The notes under the pieces were generated by a model, which made no database searches, was not told the origin of the DNA, and saw nothing but the letters and a program-made list of their open reading frames with translations. Below are positions 1-6,582 of a stretch of DNA of 10,992 bases, piece by piece. The translations under genes were made by a program, and so were the position numbers. The stretch comes from an uncultured Clostridia bacterium (GTDB taxonomy: Bacteria > Bacillota > Clostridia > Christensenellales > Borkfalkiaceae). Positions within the stretch are counted from its first letter, which is position 1. Each line of letters begins with the position of its first letter. Location: the NCBI GenBank assembly GCA_945835865.1, contig CAMAJQ010000008.1, positions 1 to 10,992 on the forward strand. The letters are read 5' to 3'.

Positions 1-780
1 GAACTCCCTGTTCTCCTCGACAAGGCGGAACCCCTTGCCCTTTACGGTGTTGATATGGACGACGACGGGGTGGTCGATATCCTTCACCTTGCGGAAAAGC
101 CGGATCAGAGACGGTATATCGTTCCCGTTGTTTTCGTAGATATAGTCGAGCCCCCAGGCGCGGAAAAAGTTTTCGGGACACTGCCCGCCCGTTTCCCGCA
201 GTTTCCGAAGGTTTTCGTAAATTCCTCCGTGCGTTTCGGAGATGGATTGCTGATTGTCGTTGACGACGACGATGAGGTTGGAACGAAGTTCGGATCCCGC
301 CACGCTCAGTCCTTCGAGGGCTTCCCCTCCCGAAAGAGACCCGTCTCCGATCAGGGCGATCACGTTTTCCTTGCCGCCGAGCAGATCGCGCGCCTTCGCG
401 AGTCCGGTCGCCAGGGAAACCGAGGTGGACGTGTGTCCGACCGTAAAGAGATCGTGCTCGCTCTCCTCGGGATTGGTATATCCCGAATCCTCGCGGAAGC
501 GGGTCTCGTCGGTATATCCCGCGCTCCGCCCCGTCAGCATTTTATGAGGGTAAGTCTGATGGGAAACGTCAAACACGAACTTGTCCTTCGGCGACGAAAA
601 GACGTAATGCATGGCGATCTCCGTTTCGACGATGCCGAAATTGGGTCCGCAGTGCCCGCCCATTTTCGTCAGTCTGTTGAACAGGGCTTCGCGGATCTCC
701 GCCGCGAGCGCGGGCAATTCTTTTTCGCTGAGTTTTTTTACGTCTTCGGGGCCACGGATGGCGTTTAACAATTCGTACAC
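1..780 (-). CDS. dxs: 1-deoxy-D-xylulose-5-phosphate synthase, N-terminal 260 residues (3' end outside window)
   Basis: DXS condenses pyruvate with glyceraldehyde 3-phosphate, using thiamine diphosphate, in the first step of the MEP isoprenoid pathway in the cytoplasm. Visible motifs are GGHCGPNFGIVE (41-52), DVSHQTYPHKMLTGR (71-85), GHTSTS (115-120), the ThDP-binding GDGSLSGGEALEGL (145-158) and its partner Asn in VVVNDNQ (N174). The N-terminus is shorter than in E. coli DXS and matches the compact clostridial form of the family. The start is GTG at 780: AAGGAG lies six or seven bases upstream and the protein begins VYELLNAIRGPED, as family members do. The frame stays open to the left edge, so the transketolase-like middle and C-terminal domains are not seen. 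It is divergent from the CorC-type operon and has its own promoter at 830-858. A few clostridial paralogues annotated as DXS are unproven enzymes, so specificity is inferred. Confidence 0.93.
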   Translation of the reverse strand, partial: MYELLNAIRGPEDVKKLSEKELPALAAEIREALFNRLTKMGGHCGPNFGIVETEIAMHYVFSSPKDKFVFDVSHQTYPHKMLTGRSAGYTDETRFREDSGYTNPEESEHDLFTVGHTSTSVSLATGLAKARDLLGGKENVIALIGDGSLSGGEALEGLSVAGSELRSNLIVVVNDNQQSISETHGGIYENLRKLRETGGQCPENFFRAWGLDYIYENNGNDIPSLIRLFRKVKDIDHPVVVHINTVKGKGFRLVEENREF

Positions 781-829
781 GGTCTTCTCCTTTCGATCAA
801 AATCTGCCCGCAACGGGCAACCGCTTCCG

Positions 830-858
830 ATTGTATCACATTTCCGCGTTTTTGTCAA
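830..858 (-). promoter_or_regulatory. Promoter of dxs
   Basis: On the minus strand a perfect TTGACA (853-858) is followed by a 17-bp spacer and TACAAT (830-835), with TGA in front as an extended -10. Transcription would start near 823. The resulting leader of about 45 bases contains a 6-bp hairpin, TGCCCG-CAA-CGGGCA (805-819), before the Shine-Dalgarno site. Confidence 0.85.
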
Positions 859-902
859 GACGAAACCGCAAGGTAACCGAACGGATGCCTTCCGGACCGT
901 TG

Positions 903-921
903 CTTTTTCCCCGGGAAAAAG
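903..921. repeat. Perfect 9-1-9 inverted repeat between divergent promoters
   Basis: CTTTTTCCC and GGGAAAAAG flank a single central C. It lies upstream of both the dxs -35 (853-858) and the 972-1000 promoter, so neither identified transcript would contain it. It could be an operator or a protein-binding site. Nothing ties it to a known regulator. Confidence 0.5.
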
Positions 922-971
922 GATATTCTTTCAAAACACGCAAATTTTTACACACATTTTATAAAAAGTCA

Positions 972-1000
972 TTTACAAACGGAGCGGAATATGATATAAT
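972..1000 (+). promoter_or_regulatory. Promoter of the CorC-patatin-CDF operon, with palindrome over the -10
   Basis: TTTACA (972-977), a 17-bp spacer and a perfect TATAAT (995-1000) preceded by TGA make an extended -10 promoter. The -10 sits inside a 20-bp palindrome at 991-1010 (9-bp arms ATGATATAA and TTATATCAT around TG), a typical position for an operator. Transcription would start near 1007 and give a leader of about 78 bases. Confidence 0.85.
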
Positions 1001-1009
1001 GTTATATCA

Positions 1010-1056
1010 TTGCGCGTTTTTCCGTCCGAAGGGAAGGAAAAAGGGAACCGGCGCAA
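1010..1056 (+). promoter_or_regulatory. Structured 5' leader hairpin of the CorC operon
   Basis: The leader can fold into a two-tier hairpin. The lower stem is TTGCGC (1010-1015) with GCGCAA (1051-1056). The upper stem is TTTTTCC (1017-1023) with GGAAAAA (1036-1042), continued after one G-A mismatch by TCC/GGA around a GAAG loop. It starts almost at the predicted transcription start and ends about 17 bases before the Shine-Dalgarno site. No T-tract follows, so it is not a terminator as drawn. It could stabilise the mRNA or regulate the operon. It does not match a riboswitch class I can name. Confidence 0.5.
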
Positions 1057-1084
1057 GGGACGAATCGAAAAAAAGGAGCATTTT

Positions 1085-2359
1085 ATGGACCCGGACAGTA
1101 TACCGATATATGCGATCGCACTCGTCGTGCTGATCTTATTATCGGCATTTTTCTCCGCATCGGAAACGGCGTATTCCTCACTCAACAGAGCAAGGCTGAA
1201 AACTCAGCTCGAAAGCGGCAAGGCGACCGTTCGCCGCGCGTACGCGCTTTCGGAAAATTACGACAGGCTTCTGTTCACCATCCTGGTCGGCAACAACATC
1301 GTCAACATTACGGCGACCACCGTCTCGACGCTTCTCTTCGCCCTTCTCATCCGCAACGAAAGCGTCTCGGCGACCGTCTCCACGGCGGTCATGACCGTGC
1401 TCGTTCTTCTTTTCGGAGAGATCACCCCGAAGACGATCGCCAAGGAAATGCCCGAAAGATTTGCCTGCGCCGTCAGTTATCCTCTATCCTTTTTCATCTT
1501 CATCCTCTATCCGCTCACCCTCGTCTTCACGGGGTGGAAAGCCCTTCTCCGTAAAGTTTTCCGCTTCAGGAACGACGACGTGATCACCGAAGAAGAACTA
1601 CTGACTTACGTGGAAGAAGCAGGCGAAGACGGCACGCTCGACAAGAGCGAGACCGACCTCATTTCAAGCGCGATCGAATTCAACGAATCGGAAGTCGGAG
1701 ACATTCTCGTTCCCCGCGTCAACGTGATCGCGGTGAATATCGAAAGCCCGATGGAGGACATTCAGCGGGCGTTCCTCGAACACGGATTCTCCCGCCTGCC
1801 CGTCTATAAGGGAAGCGTCGATTCCATCGTGGGCATGATCCACGAAAAAGATTTTTACGCCGCCCTCATGAAAGGAGCAGGAGATATCCGCGGAATCGTC
1901 ACGTCCGTCGCCCTCGCGACCGAACACATGCGCATTTCCGTGCTTCTGCGCAGCATGCAGAGGCAAAAGGTCCACCTCGCCGTCGTCGTGGACGAATACG
2001 GCGGAACGCTCGGCATCGTCACCCTCGAGGACATTCTCGAAGAACTCGTCGGAGAGATCTGGGACGAACACGACGAAGTGGTCGATTATTTCAACAAGCT
2101 GGACGATAAGACCTATCTCGTGGACGGCAACGCCGAACTGACCGATTTCTTCGAACTGTTTTCCTTAGAGGAAGACGAGGAAATCGAATCGAACACGGTC
2201 AGCGGATGGGTCATCGAAAAATGCGGGGATATCCCCCCGATCGGATACACGTTCGAATACAAACAACTGAAGATAGAAGTCACGAAACGCAACCTGAAGA
2301 AAGTCCTCGAAATAAAAGTTACCGTCATCGAGGAAGAAAAGGAAGAAACTGAGGATTGA
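1085..2359 (+). CDS. CNNM/CorC-type membrane protein with CBS pair (hemolysin C family)
   Basis: A 424-residue membrane protein with the full HlyC/CorC architecture: DUF21/CNNM membrane domain (about 1-170), CBS pair (about 205-330) and C-terminal CorC_HlyC domain (about 345-420). Diagnostic motifs are SASETAYSSLNRARL (from 24), GNNIVN (69-74), GEITPK (111-116) and VDEYGGTLGIVTLEDILEEL in the second CBS domain. Several membrane segments are visible (about 8-26, 62-90, 96-112, 130-152). Family members take part in Mg2+/Co2+ transport or Mg2+ efflux; the hemolysin name is historical. The ATG at 1085 is chosen because AAAGGAG lies just upstream and the membrane domain starts normally there; the open frame reaches 1010 only through leader RNA. 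First gene of an operon with the patatin (4-base gap) and the CDF transporter, suggesting cation and envelope homeostasis. The exact ion is not readable from sequence. Confidence 0.93.
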   Translation: MDPDSIPIYAIALVVLILLSAFFSASETAYSSLNRARLKTQLESGKATVRRAYALSENYDRLLFTILVGNNIVNITATTVSTLLFALLIRNESVSATVSTAVMTVLVLLFGEITPKTIAKEMPERFACAVSYPLSFFIFILYPLTLVFTGWKALLRKVFRFRNDDVITEEELLTYVEEAGEDGTLDKSETDLISSAIEFNESEVGDILVPRVNVIAVNIESPMEDIQRAFLEHGFSRLPVYKGSVDSIVGMIHEKDFYAALMKGAGDIRGIVTSVALATEHMRISVLLRSMQRQKVHLAVVVDEYGGTLGIVTLEDILEELVGEIWDEHDEVVDYFNKLDDKTYLVDGNAELTDFFELFSLEEDEEIESNTVSGWVIEKCGDIPPIGYTFEYKQLKIEVTKRNLKKVLEIKVTVIEEEKEETED

Positions 2360-2363
2360 CAGC

Positions 2364-3143
2364 ATGAAAAAACTCGGACTCGTACTCGGCTCCGGCGGTT
2401 CCAGAGGGATCGCCCACGTCGGCTTTCTGAAGGCTCTCGACGAACACGAAATCAAACCCTACTGCATCGCAGGCTGTTCGATGGGATCGGTCGTAGGGGG
2501 GCTTTATGCAAAGGGAATGACCCCTGACGAGATGATGGGGATAGTCCGCACGCTCAAAGGGAAAGACATCATCGACCTGAATATGGCGCCCCTCACCTCG
2601 AAAGCCCTGCTGAAAACGGCAAAGATGACGAAAATCATCGACGGTCTTTTCGGAAACGTTACCTTCGAAGAGTTGAAAATCCCCTTCATGTGCAACGCCT
2701 TCGATATCAACAAGGGAAAAACGGTCTGGTTTTCCAAAGGGGAAGTGGCGCCTTGCGTCCGCGCGAGTTCGTCCATCCCCCTCGTATTCAACCCCGTTCC
2801 CATGGAAGATAAACTCCTCGTAGACGGCGGAGCCAACTGCCGTATGCCCTACAAAGCCGCAAAAAAGATGGGCGCGGACGTCATCGTCGGCGTCGACGTG
2901 CTCGGGAAATTGCGAAAAAGTTATAAGAACAACAACATCATCACTTACGCCATCCGCGTGATCGACGCAGTGGACTGGTCGAACACGGAAGCTTCTTACA
3001 AACGGGACCGTTACGACCTTCTCCTGATGCCCGAACTCGGCTCCATGAGCCAGTACGTCATCAAAAATCTCGAAAAAGCGTACGAAAAGGGATACGAACT
3101 CGGCATCCGTCATATCGAAGAGATCAAAGCTTTGCTCGACTGA
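2364..3143 (+). CDS. Patatin-like phospholipase (RssA/YlbK type)
   Basis: A 259-residue single-domain patatin, probably a serine lipid acyl hydrolase. The Ser-Asp dyad is complete. The oxyanion loop is GSGGSRGIAHVG (9-20), the nucleophile elbow is GCSMG (37-41, Ser39), and the catalytic Asp is in DGG (154-156, D154). RASSSIP (133-139) is also typical. There is no signal peptide or membrane segment, so it is cytoplasmic or peripheral. Length and layout fit the small bacterial RssA/YlbK group, whose substrates are mostly unknown. The start lies 4 bases after the previous stop, with a GAGG inside the end of the upstream gene, so translation is probably coupled. Its place between two cation-transport proteins suggests a membrane-lipid maintenance role, which is inference only. 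Confidence 0.93.
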   Translation: MKKLGLVLGSGGSRGIAHVGFLKALDEHEIKPYCIAGCSMGSVVGGLYAKGMTPDEMMGIVRTLKGKDIIDLNMAPLTSKALLKTAKMTKIIDGLFGNVTFEELKIPFMCNAFDINKGKTVWFSKGEVAPCVRASSSIPLVFNPVPMEDKLLVDGGANCRMPYKAAKKMGADVIVGVDVLGKLRKSYKNNNIITYAIRVIDAVDWSNTEASYKRDRYDLLLMPELGSMSQYVIKNLEKAYEKGYELGIRHIEEIKALLD

Positions 3144-3189
3144 CCTGCAGGCTCTGCGGGAAAGCCGGAAAGGCGACCGAAGCAAAATA

Positions 3190-3206
3190 CGGCGCGGAAA
3201 GCGCCG
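3190..3206 (+). repeat. Small hairpin in front of the CDF gene
   Basis: CGGCGC and GCGCCG form a 6-bp stem with a GGAAA loop in the 77-base gap between the patatin and CDF genes. It directly abuts the weak GGGGAAAAG ribosome-binding region of the CDF gene (start 3221). It could damp translation or protect a processed mRNA end. No T-tract follows, so it is not a terminator. I see no promoter or manganese riboswitch in this gap. Confidence 0.4.
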
Positions 3207-3220
3207 GGGAAAAGAAATCT

Positions 3221-4402
3221 ATGTTTGAAAAATTGGTCGGGCGTTTCGTCAAAAACGCCGGAGACGTCAACAATCCCGCCGTTCGGGAGGCCTACGGAAG
3301 GCTTTCCGGCGTGACGGGAATTCTTTTAAACGTCATACTTTGCCTGTCGAAGATCGTCGTCGGATTCCTGACGGGGGCGATCTCCGTCGTTTCGGACGGC
3401 GTGAACAACCTCTCCGACGCGGGTTCTTCCGTCATCACTTTCATCGGGTTCAAACTGTCCTCGAAAAAACCGGACAAAGGACACCCCTTCGGGCACGGCA
3501 GAATGGAATACTTCGCGGGGCTCGCCGTCTCCGCCGTCATTCTCATCGTCGCCGTTCAACTCCTCATCGAATCGGTGCGGAAGATCGCGGCGGGCGAGGC
3601 TTCGGCGTTTGCGTCCCCCACGGTATTCGTCGTCACGCTGTGCGTGCTGTGTCTCTCCATTCTCGTCAAGTGCTGGATGTTTCTGTTCAACCGCTCTCTC
3701 GGGAAAAAGATCGATTCTGCGGCAATGCTCGCGACGGCAACCGATTCCCTCTCGGACTGCGTGGCGACTTCCGTCGTCCTCGTCTGCGCCGTCCTTTCCC
3801 GCTTTCTGCCCGACCTGCCCATCGACGGCTACGCGGGCGTCGCGGTATCTCTGTTCATCGCCTTTGCGGGAATCAAATCGATGAAATCGGTCGTCGATTT
3901 GCTGATGGGCGAGGCGCCGGATCCCGAGTTCTGCAAGCAGATCGCCGATTACGCCATGCATTATAACGAACTGATCATCGGCGTTCACGACCTCGTGGTA
4001 CACGATTACGGTCCCGGACGGAAGATGATCACCCTGCACGTCGAAGTGCCCGCCGAGGCGAACGTTCTGCAGATGCACGACGTCATCGACAACATCGAGC
4101 GAAGCATCGAGGAAAAATTCAACAGCAAGACGACCATTCACATGGACCCCGTCATCACGACGAGCGAACGCCTTTCCGAACTGAAAAAGCAATGCGTGAA
4201 GATCGTATCGGAAATCCAGCCCGATTTTTCCCTGCACGACTTCCGCATGAACGAGGGGGACACGCACACCAATCTCATTTTCGACGTCGCGATCCCTTAC
4301 GATACGAAAATGACCGCGCACGAGATCGAAGATCAGATCGACGCGGCGGTGAAGAAGATCGATCCCAACCTGAACGCGCGGATCAACGTGGAATACAAAT
4401 AA
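3221..4402 (+). CDS. Cation diffusion facilitator transporter, probable Mn2+ exporter
   Basis: A 393-residue CDF family proton-coupled metal exporter of the cytoplasmic membrane. The membrane domain spans about 30-225. The metal site in helices 2 and 5 is N62-x3-D66 (NNLSD) and D175-x3-D179 (DSLSD). Zinc CDFs such as YiiP have D-D/H-D here; an Asn-Asp/Asp-Asp set is reported for bacterial manganese exporters such as MntE, so Mn2+ is favoured. KGHPFGHGRMEY (86-97) is the usual family loop. The cytoplasmic part is unusually long: a normal domain (about 230-310, with VHDLVVHDYGPG and LHVEVP) is followed by a second similar unit (about 315-393, with LIFDVAIP), looking like a tandem duplication. 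The ATG at 3221 matches the usual N-terminus of long clostridial CDFs. The in-frame upstream extension has no start codon with a Shine-Dalgarno site. Last gene of its operon. Confidence 0.94.
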   Translation: MFEKLVGRFVKNAGDVNNPAVREAYGRLSGVTGILLNVILCLSKIVVGFLTGAISVVSDGVNNLSDAGSSVITFIGFKLSSKKPDKGHPFGHGRMEYFAGLAVSAVILIVAVQLLIESVRKIAAGEASAFASPTVFVVTLCVLCLSILVKCWMFLFNRSLGKKIDSAAMLATATDSLSDCVATSVVLVCAVLSRFLPDLPIDGYAGVAVSLFIAFAGIKSMKSVVDLLMGEAPDPEFCKQIADYAMHYNELIIGVHDLVVHDYGPGRKMITLHVEVPAEANVLQMHDVIDNIERSIEEKFNSKTTIHMDPVITTSERLSELKKQCVKIVSEIQPDFSLHDFRMNEGDTHTNLIFDVAIPYDTKMTAHEIEDQIDAAVKKIDPNLNARINVEYK

Positions 4403-4425
4403 ACCGCCGGATTCCTTGCGGTATC

Positions 4426-4466
4426 AACGGGGCGGGGCGACAGAATCTGTCGCCCCGCCCCGTTTT
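4426..4466 (+). terminator. Strong intrinsic terminator of the CorC-patatin-CDF operon
   Basis: A perfect 17-bp GC-rich stem (4426-4442 with 4448-4464), extendable by one G-C pair to an AAT loop, is followed by TTTT at 4463-4466. It starts 24 bases after the CDF stop. The convergent gene ends at 4481, so the hairpin may also protect that transcript's end, but in the minus direction only TT follows and termination would be weaker. Confidence 0.92.
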
Positions 4467-4480
4467 CTATCTCTTCCCGA

Positions 4481-5554
4481 TCATTCGGGTTTCAGACACT
4501 TTCCCGTATCCGCGTCCTGGTAGAGCACCCAATAGCCGTCGCCCTTGAGGGAAAAGGGGGAAGAAGGAATAAACGTACAGAATTGCCGCAATTCCTCCGG
4601 CTGTTTTCCGTATCTTCCCGGCACGCCGTAACACAGATAGCGCGGCGCGCCTTTTTCGTACAGGATCCCCACCACGTAATGTTCGTCTTCGTCGTAAGGG
4701 ATCCGGACCCAGCGGCTCCCGGGGATCATTCCGGTCAGTTCGGTTTCTTCGGGGAAGGAGGAAAAGGTCTTTTCGAGTTCGCCGCGGATGCGTTCGTAAT
4801 AACCGCTCCCGAAAGAAGATGTCTCCACGCCGTCGAGATCGCCGTCCGCGAAAATCTCTCCTTCTTTTTCTTCCTCGCGATCGTCGTTTTCAGACAAGTC
4901 GCCTGCCATTTCTCTCTCTCCGTCATATTCCGCCTCCCGATCCGCTTCCGCGATCTCCGCCGCGGCGACTTCCCCGTCGCTTTCCGACGAGAGATCTTCC
5001 GCCCCGACTTCTTCTCCCGCGCGATCGGCCCCGGGAAAGGCAAAATAGTTTTCCGCGGCGACCGCTTCGTCGTCATACCCTCCGTTCAACGGCTTATACG
5101 GAGGGTTTTCGTCTTCTTCCGACTCCCGAAAGACCTTCGTCATTTGCGGCTCCTGCGCCTGTGAAGGCGGAAGACCTTTCTCCTTCTCGCCACCGATCTC
5201 GTCGCCGACGACTGTAACGTTCTTCTCAAAATCTTTGCTCATCTCCTCTGCGCCCGGCGCGCCTTTTCCGTAGCAACCGTAAAGCAGAGGAATCAGCCCT
5301 TCGTCCCGACGGACGAACAACGCGACTCCCATCCCGTCACATTCCGCGTCGACGGGCACGGAAAGTCCGACCTCGTAAGGGTAAAAAGCCGTCTCCCCGC
5401 AGGAAACGCCGACGATCGTTTCTTCCGAGGGCGCATGGATCAGGGAAAGCCGCAGAACCGTCCGGCCTCCGACTTCTCTGACCGAAGCGACGCCGCGGAT
5501 CCCCGCGTGCGAATACTCCGTTTCGCTTAACAGAATCAACGCCGTTTTCTTCAT
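4481..5554 (-). CDS. Unrecognised protein: two conserved-looking ends joined by an acidic linker
   Basis: I do not recognise this 357-residue protein. The N-terminal block (about 1-98, beginning MKKTALILLSETEYSHAG) reads like a compact beta-rich domain. Residues 101-251 are dominated by Asp, Glu, Ala and Gly and look disordered. The C-terminal block (252-357) is ordered: GSRWVRIPYDEDEHYVVGILYEKG, then a YGVPGRYG turn, then GDGYWVLYQDADTG. I recall similar C-terminal domains in uncharacterised clostridial proteins but cannot name a family. There is no signal peptide or membrane segment, so it is probably cytoplasmic. The start at 5554 is firm because GGAGGAGG lies just upstream. It lies 137 bases downstream of cwlD on the same strand. 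A weak TATAGT -10 may precede it at about 5596-5601, but no good -35 is seen. Confidence 0.75.
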   Translation of the reverse strand: MKKTALILLSETEYSHAGIRGVASVREVGGRTVLRLSLIHAPSEETIVGVSCGETAFYPYEVGLSVPVDAECDGMGVALFVRRDEGLIPLLYGCYGKGAPGAEEMSKDFEKNVTVVGDEIGGEKEKGLPPSQAQEPQMTKVFRESEEDENPPYKPLNGGYDDEAVAAENYFAFPGADRAGEEVGAEDLSSESDGEVAAAEIAEADREAEYDGEREMAGDLSENDDREEEKEGEIFADGDLDGVETSSFGSGYYERIRGELEKTFSSFPEETELTGMIPGSRWVRIPYDEDEHYVVGILYEKGAPRYLCYGVPGRYGKQPEELRQFCTFIPSSPFSLKGDGYWVLYQDADTGKCLKPE

Positions 5555-5691
5555 GTATCCTCCTCCGCATACGGTGGATTGCTTCTTTATTCTACTATAT
5601 TCGACCGCGCGGAAAATGATACCCTTTCGGAAAAAAGAAAAAATTTTGCCGAAAACCGCGTTTCCCCGTCCTCTCGTCCGTCGATCGGCGA

Positions 5692-6384
5692 TCAGAGCGC
5701 ACCGGAAGTCAGATAATCGACCGCCCCTTTATAGAGGTAAAAGGCAAGTTTCTCCCGATAGGTTTTATCGGTCAGAAGCCTCTCGTCTTCCTCGTTGGAC
5801 AAAAAACCGCATTCTGCGAGAGCGCACACGCATTCGCACTCGTTCAGCACGAAATAATCTCCTGCGAGCGCGGCAAAAGTACCCGGCTGCTCGGGGGCTT
5901 CGTTCAGGCTTTTCTGAAGACGCTCGGCAAACGCCCGCGAACGCTCGTCCCCTTCCTTGAAAAACACCTGCGCACCCCGGCGGGACGGCGAGGGAAAAAA
6001 GTTGACGTGCACGGAAAGAAAAAGATCGGCGTTGGACCCGTTGGCGATCGCCTTTCTCTTTTCCATATCCCTGCGTTTAAACCCCTTCGTGGGAAGTCCG
6101 TAAAGACCGCCCGCGCCCCGCCTCGTCAGCACGACTTTAAATCCCCCGGCACGGAAACAGGCAGACAATTCCTTGACGATCTCGAGGTTGAGATCGCTCT
6201 CTTTAACCCCCGTCAGTCTTCCCTTCACGCCGCCGTCGATCCCGCCGTGCCCCGCGTCGAGAACGACCGTCCCCGAACTAACGTTCGTTTTCTCCGTTCC
6301 CCCGCTTTCCGCCCGACACGCCCCGCAAAACGTCAGGACCAAAGCGAAACATACCGATAATCCCTTTAACGCGTATTTTCTCAC
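5692..6384 (-). CDS. cwlD: N-acetylmuramoyl-L-alanine amidase, CwlD-like
   Basis: A 230-residue Amidase_3 enzyme that cleaves the bond between muramic acid and L-alanine in peptidoglycan. All zinc ligands and the catalytic Glu are present: H46 in DAGHGG, E62 in KESDLNL, H126 in SVHVNFFPS, and E191 in AECGFLSNEEDERLL. RRGAQVFF (135-142), overall length and end sequence match CwlD, which in spore formers makes the muramic delta-lactam of cortex with PdaA. Homologues also occur in non-sporulating Clostridia, so sporulation is not shown. The N-terminus (1-25) is a hydrophobic signal or anchor segment; its cysteines do not form a clear lipobox. The start is GTG at 6384, with only a weak GGAAAG upstream, so it is less certain than the others. 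It is transcribed away from the DnaA-box region; a lone TATAAT on the minus strand at 6463-6468 could be its -10. Confidence 0.88.
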   Translation of the reverse strand: MRKYALKGLSVCFALVLTFCGACRAESGGTEKTNVSSGTVVLDAGHGGIDGGVKGRLTGVKESDLNLEIVKELSACFRAGGFKVVLTRRGAGGLYGLPTKGFKRRDMEKRKAIANGSNADLFLSVHVNFFPSPSRRGAQVFFKEGDERSRAFAERLQKSLNEAPEQPGTFAALAGDYFVLNECECVCALAECGFLSNEEDERLLTDKTYREKLAFYLYKGAVDYLTSGAL

Positions 6385-6408
6385 AAGCGCTTTCCGTCAT
6401 CCGCCTTT

Positions 6409-6515
6409 TTTTCCACAAGAACAAAAGTTTCTGTGGATAAATGTGGATAACTCCCCCGAAATATTATATGTTATCCACATTTTGAATATGTTTATCCACA
6501 AATTTTTGTCGATAA
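6409..6515. other. DnaA-box cluster, candidate replication origin or DnaA-titration site
   Basis: Four perfect TTATCCACA boxes lie within 69 bp: minus-oriented at 6432-6440 and 6442-6450, plus-oriented at 6471-6479 and 6492-6500. Starts are 10 bp apart on the left and 21 bp apart on the right, about one and two helical turns. The two inner boxes form a perfect 13-bp inverted repeat (6439-6451 with 6470-6482) around an 18-bp spacer. One-mismatch boxes flank the group: TTTTCCACA at 6409-6417 and TTATCGACA on the minus strand at 6507-6515. From 6459 to 6508, 40 of 50 bases are A or T. Genes diverge here (cwlD minus, marR plus), and plus-strand GC bias changes from C-rich to G-rich. DnaA binding is well supported. 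Origin function is inferred, because dnaA and dnaN are absent; clusters outside oriC also exist, as in B. subtilis. Confidence 0.8.
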
Positions 6516-6526
6516 GACGGTTATCG
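6510..6526. repeat. Short inverted repeat beside the DnaA boxes
   Basis: CGATAA and TTATCG form a perfect 6-bp stem around GACGG. The left arm overlaps the degenerate DnaA box at 6507-6515, so it may be a weak DnaA site pair rather than an RNA structure. Confidence 0.4.
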
Positions 6527-6551
6527 GCGGGGCTTGCGCACAAAAAAATAC

Positions 6552-6577
6552 CGTCCGGGGTAAAATTTCCCCGGACG
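6552..6577. repeat. 9-bp GC-rich hairpin in the cwlD-marR gap
   Basis: CGTCCGGGG (6552-6560) pairs perfectly with CCCCGGACG (6569-6577) around TAAAATTT. A TTTTT run at 6589-6593 begins 11 bases after the stem, too far for a classical terminator. No plus-strand gene lies upstream to be terminated. Confidence 0.6.
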
Positions 6578-6582
6578 AAAGA

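Noticed and set aside
55..768. Plus-strand open frame of 237 codons at the left edge
   Set aside because: It is antisense to dxs. The minus strand carries clear DXS motifs, a promoter and a Shine-Dalgarno site; the plus frame has none and reads as low-quality protein.
1010..1084. Longer N-terminus for the CorC-type protein from TTG at 1010
   Set aside because: It would start beside the -10 in the leader hairpin with no ribosome-binding site, whereas ATG 1085 has a good one.
3144..3220. Manganese (yybP-ykoY) riboswitch before the CDF gene
   Set aside because: The gap is only 77 bases, holds just a 6-bp hairpin, and shows none of the conserved yybP-ykoY core.
3143..3220. In-frame upstream extension of the CDF protein with a CxxC-like TCRLCGKAG
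   Set aside because: No ATG, GTG or TTG with a ribosome-binding site, and the ATG at 3221 matches the usual N-terminus of long clostridial CDFs.
3326..4321. Minus-strand open frame of 331 codons over the CDF gene
   Set aside because: Shadow of the transporter: no start signals, Arg/Asp/His-rich composition typical of antisense reading in this genome.
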